The position numbers and the translations under genes were made by a program. 64,000 nucleotides of DNA from Flagellimonas lutaonensis (GTDB lineage Bacteria; Bacteroidota; Bacteroidia; Flavobacteriales; Flavobacteriaceae). Below, in pieces: positions 62,834 to 64,000 of this stretch. The stretch is from the NCBI RefSeq assembly GCF_000963865.1, contig NZ_CP011071.1:872501-936500 (forward strand), given 5' to 3'. Under the pieces are notes generated by a model. That model was not told where the DNA came from. It saw only the letters and a list, made by a program, of their open reading frames with translations, and searched no databases. The first letter of the stretch is position 1, and the number at the start of each line of letters is the position of its first letter.

Positions 62834-64000
62834 CTACTTTTTCCTCATAAAAATGGTAATCGGCACGCCTGTAAAATCAAAATGTTCGCGGAGCTGGTTT
62901 TCTAAAAATCTTTTGTAGGGGTCCCGAACATATTGGGGCAGGTTGCAGAAAAAAGCAAATTGCGGGTAAGGGGTTGGCAATTGTGTGCAGAACTTGATCT
63001 TTACATATTTGCCCTTATACGCAGGTGGAGGGGTTTTTTCGATAATGGTCAGCATCACATCATTCAATTTTCGGGTGGGCACGCGCTTTGAGCGATTTTT
63101 GTACACCTCGACCGCCGTCTCGATTGCCTTGAAGATTCGCTGCTTGTTCAACACAGAGATGAAGACAATGGGCACATCGGTAAAGGGCTCGATCTGCTTT
63201 TTAATGGCCTTGGTATAATCGCGCACCGAATTGGTCTCTTTCTCTACCAAATCCCACTTATTGACCAATATAACAATGCCCTTGTTGTTTCGTTGTGCCA
63301 ACCAAAAGATGTTCTGCACTTGGCCGTCGAATCCACGGGTGGCATCGAAGACCAAAAGGCACACATCGCAATGCTCGATTGAGCGAACCGAGCGCATCAC
63401 GGAGTAGAACTCCAAGTCTTCCTTTACCTTTGCTTTTCTTCGGATACCTGCCGTGTCGACCAAATTGAACTCAAATCCGAAACGGTTGTATTTGGTATCG
63501 ATACTATCGCGTGTAGTGCCGGCGATATCGGTAACAATATATCGCTCTTCACCTATCAAGGCATTGATAAAAGACGATTTACCTGCATTGGGCCGCCCCA
63601 CCACGGCAAAACGTGGCAGCTCGCTTTCTTCTTCAGCACTTTCAGGGAGCACTTCCACCAGGGCATCCAACAATTCGCCAGTGCCGCTGCCATTGATACT
63701 TGAAACGGTATAATACTCCCCAAGACCCAAAGAATAGAATTCCACTGCATCGGCCACCCGCTGGGTGTTGTCAACTTTATTGACTGTCAAAAAAACCGGC
63801 TTATCGACCTTTCTGAGCAGTTTGGCAACGTCTTCGTCCATACCGGTGACCCCCGATTCGACATCGACCATGAAAATGATCGCATCGGCCTCGTCGATGG
63901 CAAGCTCTACCTGTTTATCGATTTCCTTCTCAAAAATATCGTCGCTACCCACTACATAGCCACCGGTGTCAATGACCGAAAACTCTTTTCCGTTCCAGTC
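62834..64000 (-). CDS. der: GTPase Der (EngA), 3' part, runs off the right edge
   Basis: Der is a double-GTPase needed for 50S ribosome assembly. The visible C-terminal part includes the end of G domain 1 (from the G3 region DTGG near 63960; NKVD and related G4/G5 signals), the complete G domain 2 ([11 protein letters not shown]-loop, [14 protein letters not shown]) and the KH-like C-terminal domain ending [16 protein letters not shown]. The frame stays open through 64000, so the start is outside the window. Its last 54 bp are duplicated at 60062-60115. The stop codon is inside that repeat. Confidence 0.96.
   Translation of the reverse strand, partial: DWNGKEFSVIDTGGYVVGSDDIFEKEIDKQVELAIDEADAIIFMVDVESGVTGMDEDVAKLLRKVDKPVFLTVNKVDNTQRVADAVEFYSLGLGEYYTVSSINGSGTGELLDALVEVLPESAEEESELPRFAVVGRPNAGKSSFINALIGEERYIVTDIAGTTRDSIDTKYNRFGFEFNLVDTAGIRRKAKVKEDLEFYSVMRSVRSIEHCDVCLLVFDATRGFDGQVQNIFWLAQRNNKGIVILVNKWDLVEKETNSVRDYTKAIKKQIEPFTDVPIVFISVLNKQRIFKAIETAVEVYKNRSKRVPTRKLNDVMLTIIEKTPPPAYKGKYVKIKFCTQLPTPYPQFAFFCNLPQYVRDPYKRFLENQLREHFDFTGVPITIFMRKK

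Overview
This is a 64 kb piece of a Bacteroidota chromosome, almost certainly from a marine Flavobacteriaceae. The evidence is a 16S rRNA gene with the Bacteroidota 3' end (GGAACACCTCC), promoters of the TTTG-N18/20-TAnnTTTG type, very little Shine-Dalgarno use, a Por (type IX) secretion tail, many signal peptides and lipoboxes, and families typical of this group (Porin_10, HmuY/DUF6607, DUF4136, DUF5522, met-zincin peptidases, TPR-histidine kinase-AraC hybrids). No genus is assigned.

Layout. 1-2.3 kb: 5' part of an rRNA operon on the minus strand (16S, tRNA-Ile, start of tRNA-Ala) with its promoter; the tRNA spacer carries a tandem repeat made partly of the tRNA-Ile 3' end. 2.3-12.7 kb: porin, a large T9SS-secreted BNR/TSP3 protein, a lipoprotein, RNase HII and a large lipoprotein. 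12.8-24.4 kb: secreted and envelope proteins, including two OmpA-like paralogues, a TapB-like protein, a hybrid sensor kinase, a papain/C39-like cysteine peptidase and several unrecognised secreted proteins, two of which look frameshifted. 24.5-30.6 kb: mostly housekeeping (lipB, lysS, a SLC13 transporter) with an AT-rich solitary HEPN gene and a 51-residue YqaE/Pmp3 protein. 30.7-32.7 kb: an LRR protein and two secreted proteins built from an approximately 35-residue repeat with the core YLPEGFDPY. 33-37.6 kb: met-zincin protease, small envelope proteins, an SH3 protein. 37.9-39.8 kb: an AT-rich type II restriction-modification pair followed by a palindrome-rich scar. 40.2-44.5 kb: a haem uptake locus (DUF6607, TonB receptor, HmuY, DoxX) with an inverted repeat over its promoter. 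44.7-60 kb: hemL, glucosaminidase-LysM, ACC deaminase-like enzyme, aromatic amino acid hydroxylase, M61-like peptidase, alaS, M23 peptidase, MerR, LemA and two TPM proteins. 60-64 kb: a broken MG2-type outer-membrane protein gene, then the GTPase gene der running off the right edge.

The most unusual structures are at the right end. A 54-bp direct repeat of the der 3' end (60062-60115 and 62832-62885) brackets the broken MG2-type gene, and that gene is itself interrupted by a 253-bp insertion (62318-62570) made of two abutting palindromes. Other points for follow-up are the YLPEGFDPY repeat proteins, the C39-like peptidase gene cluster, the mosaic OmpA paralogues, the tRNA-Ile 3'-end tandem repeat and several nested palindromic repeats. 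All functional calls rest on reading motifs by eye; no database search was run.
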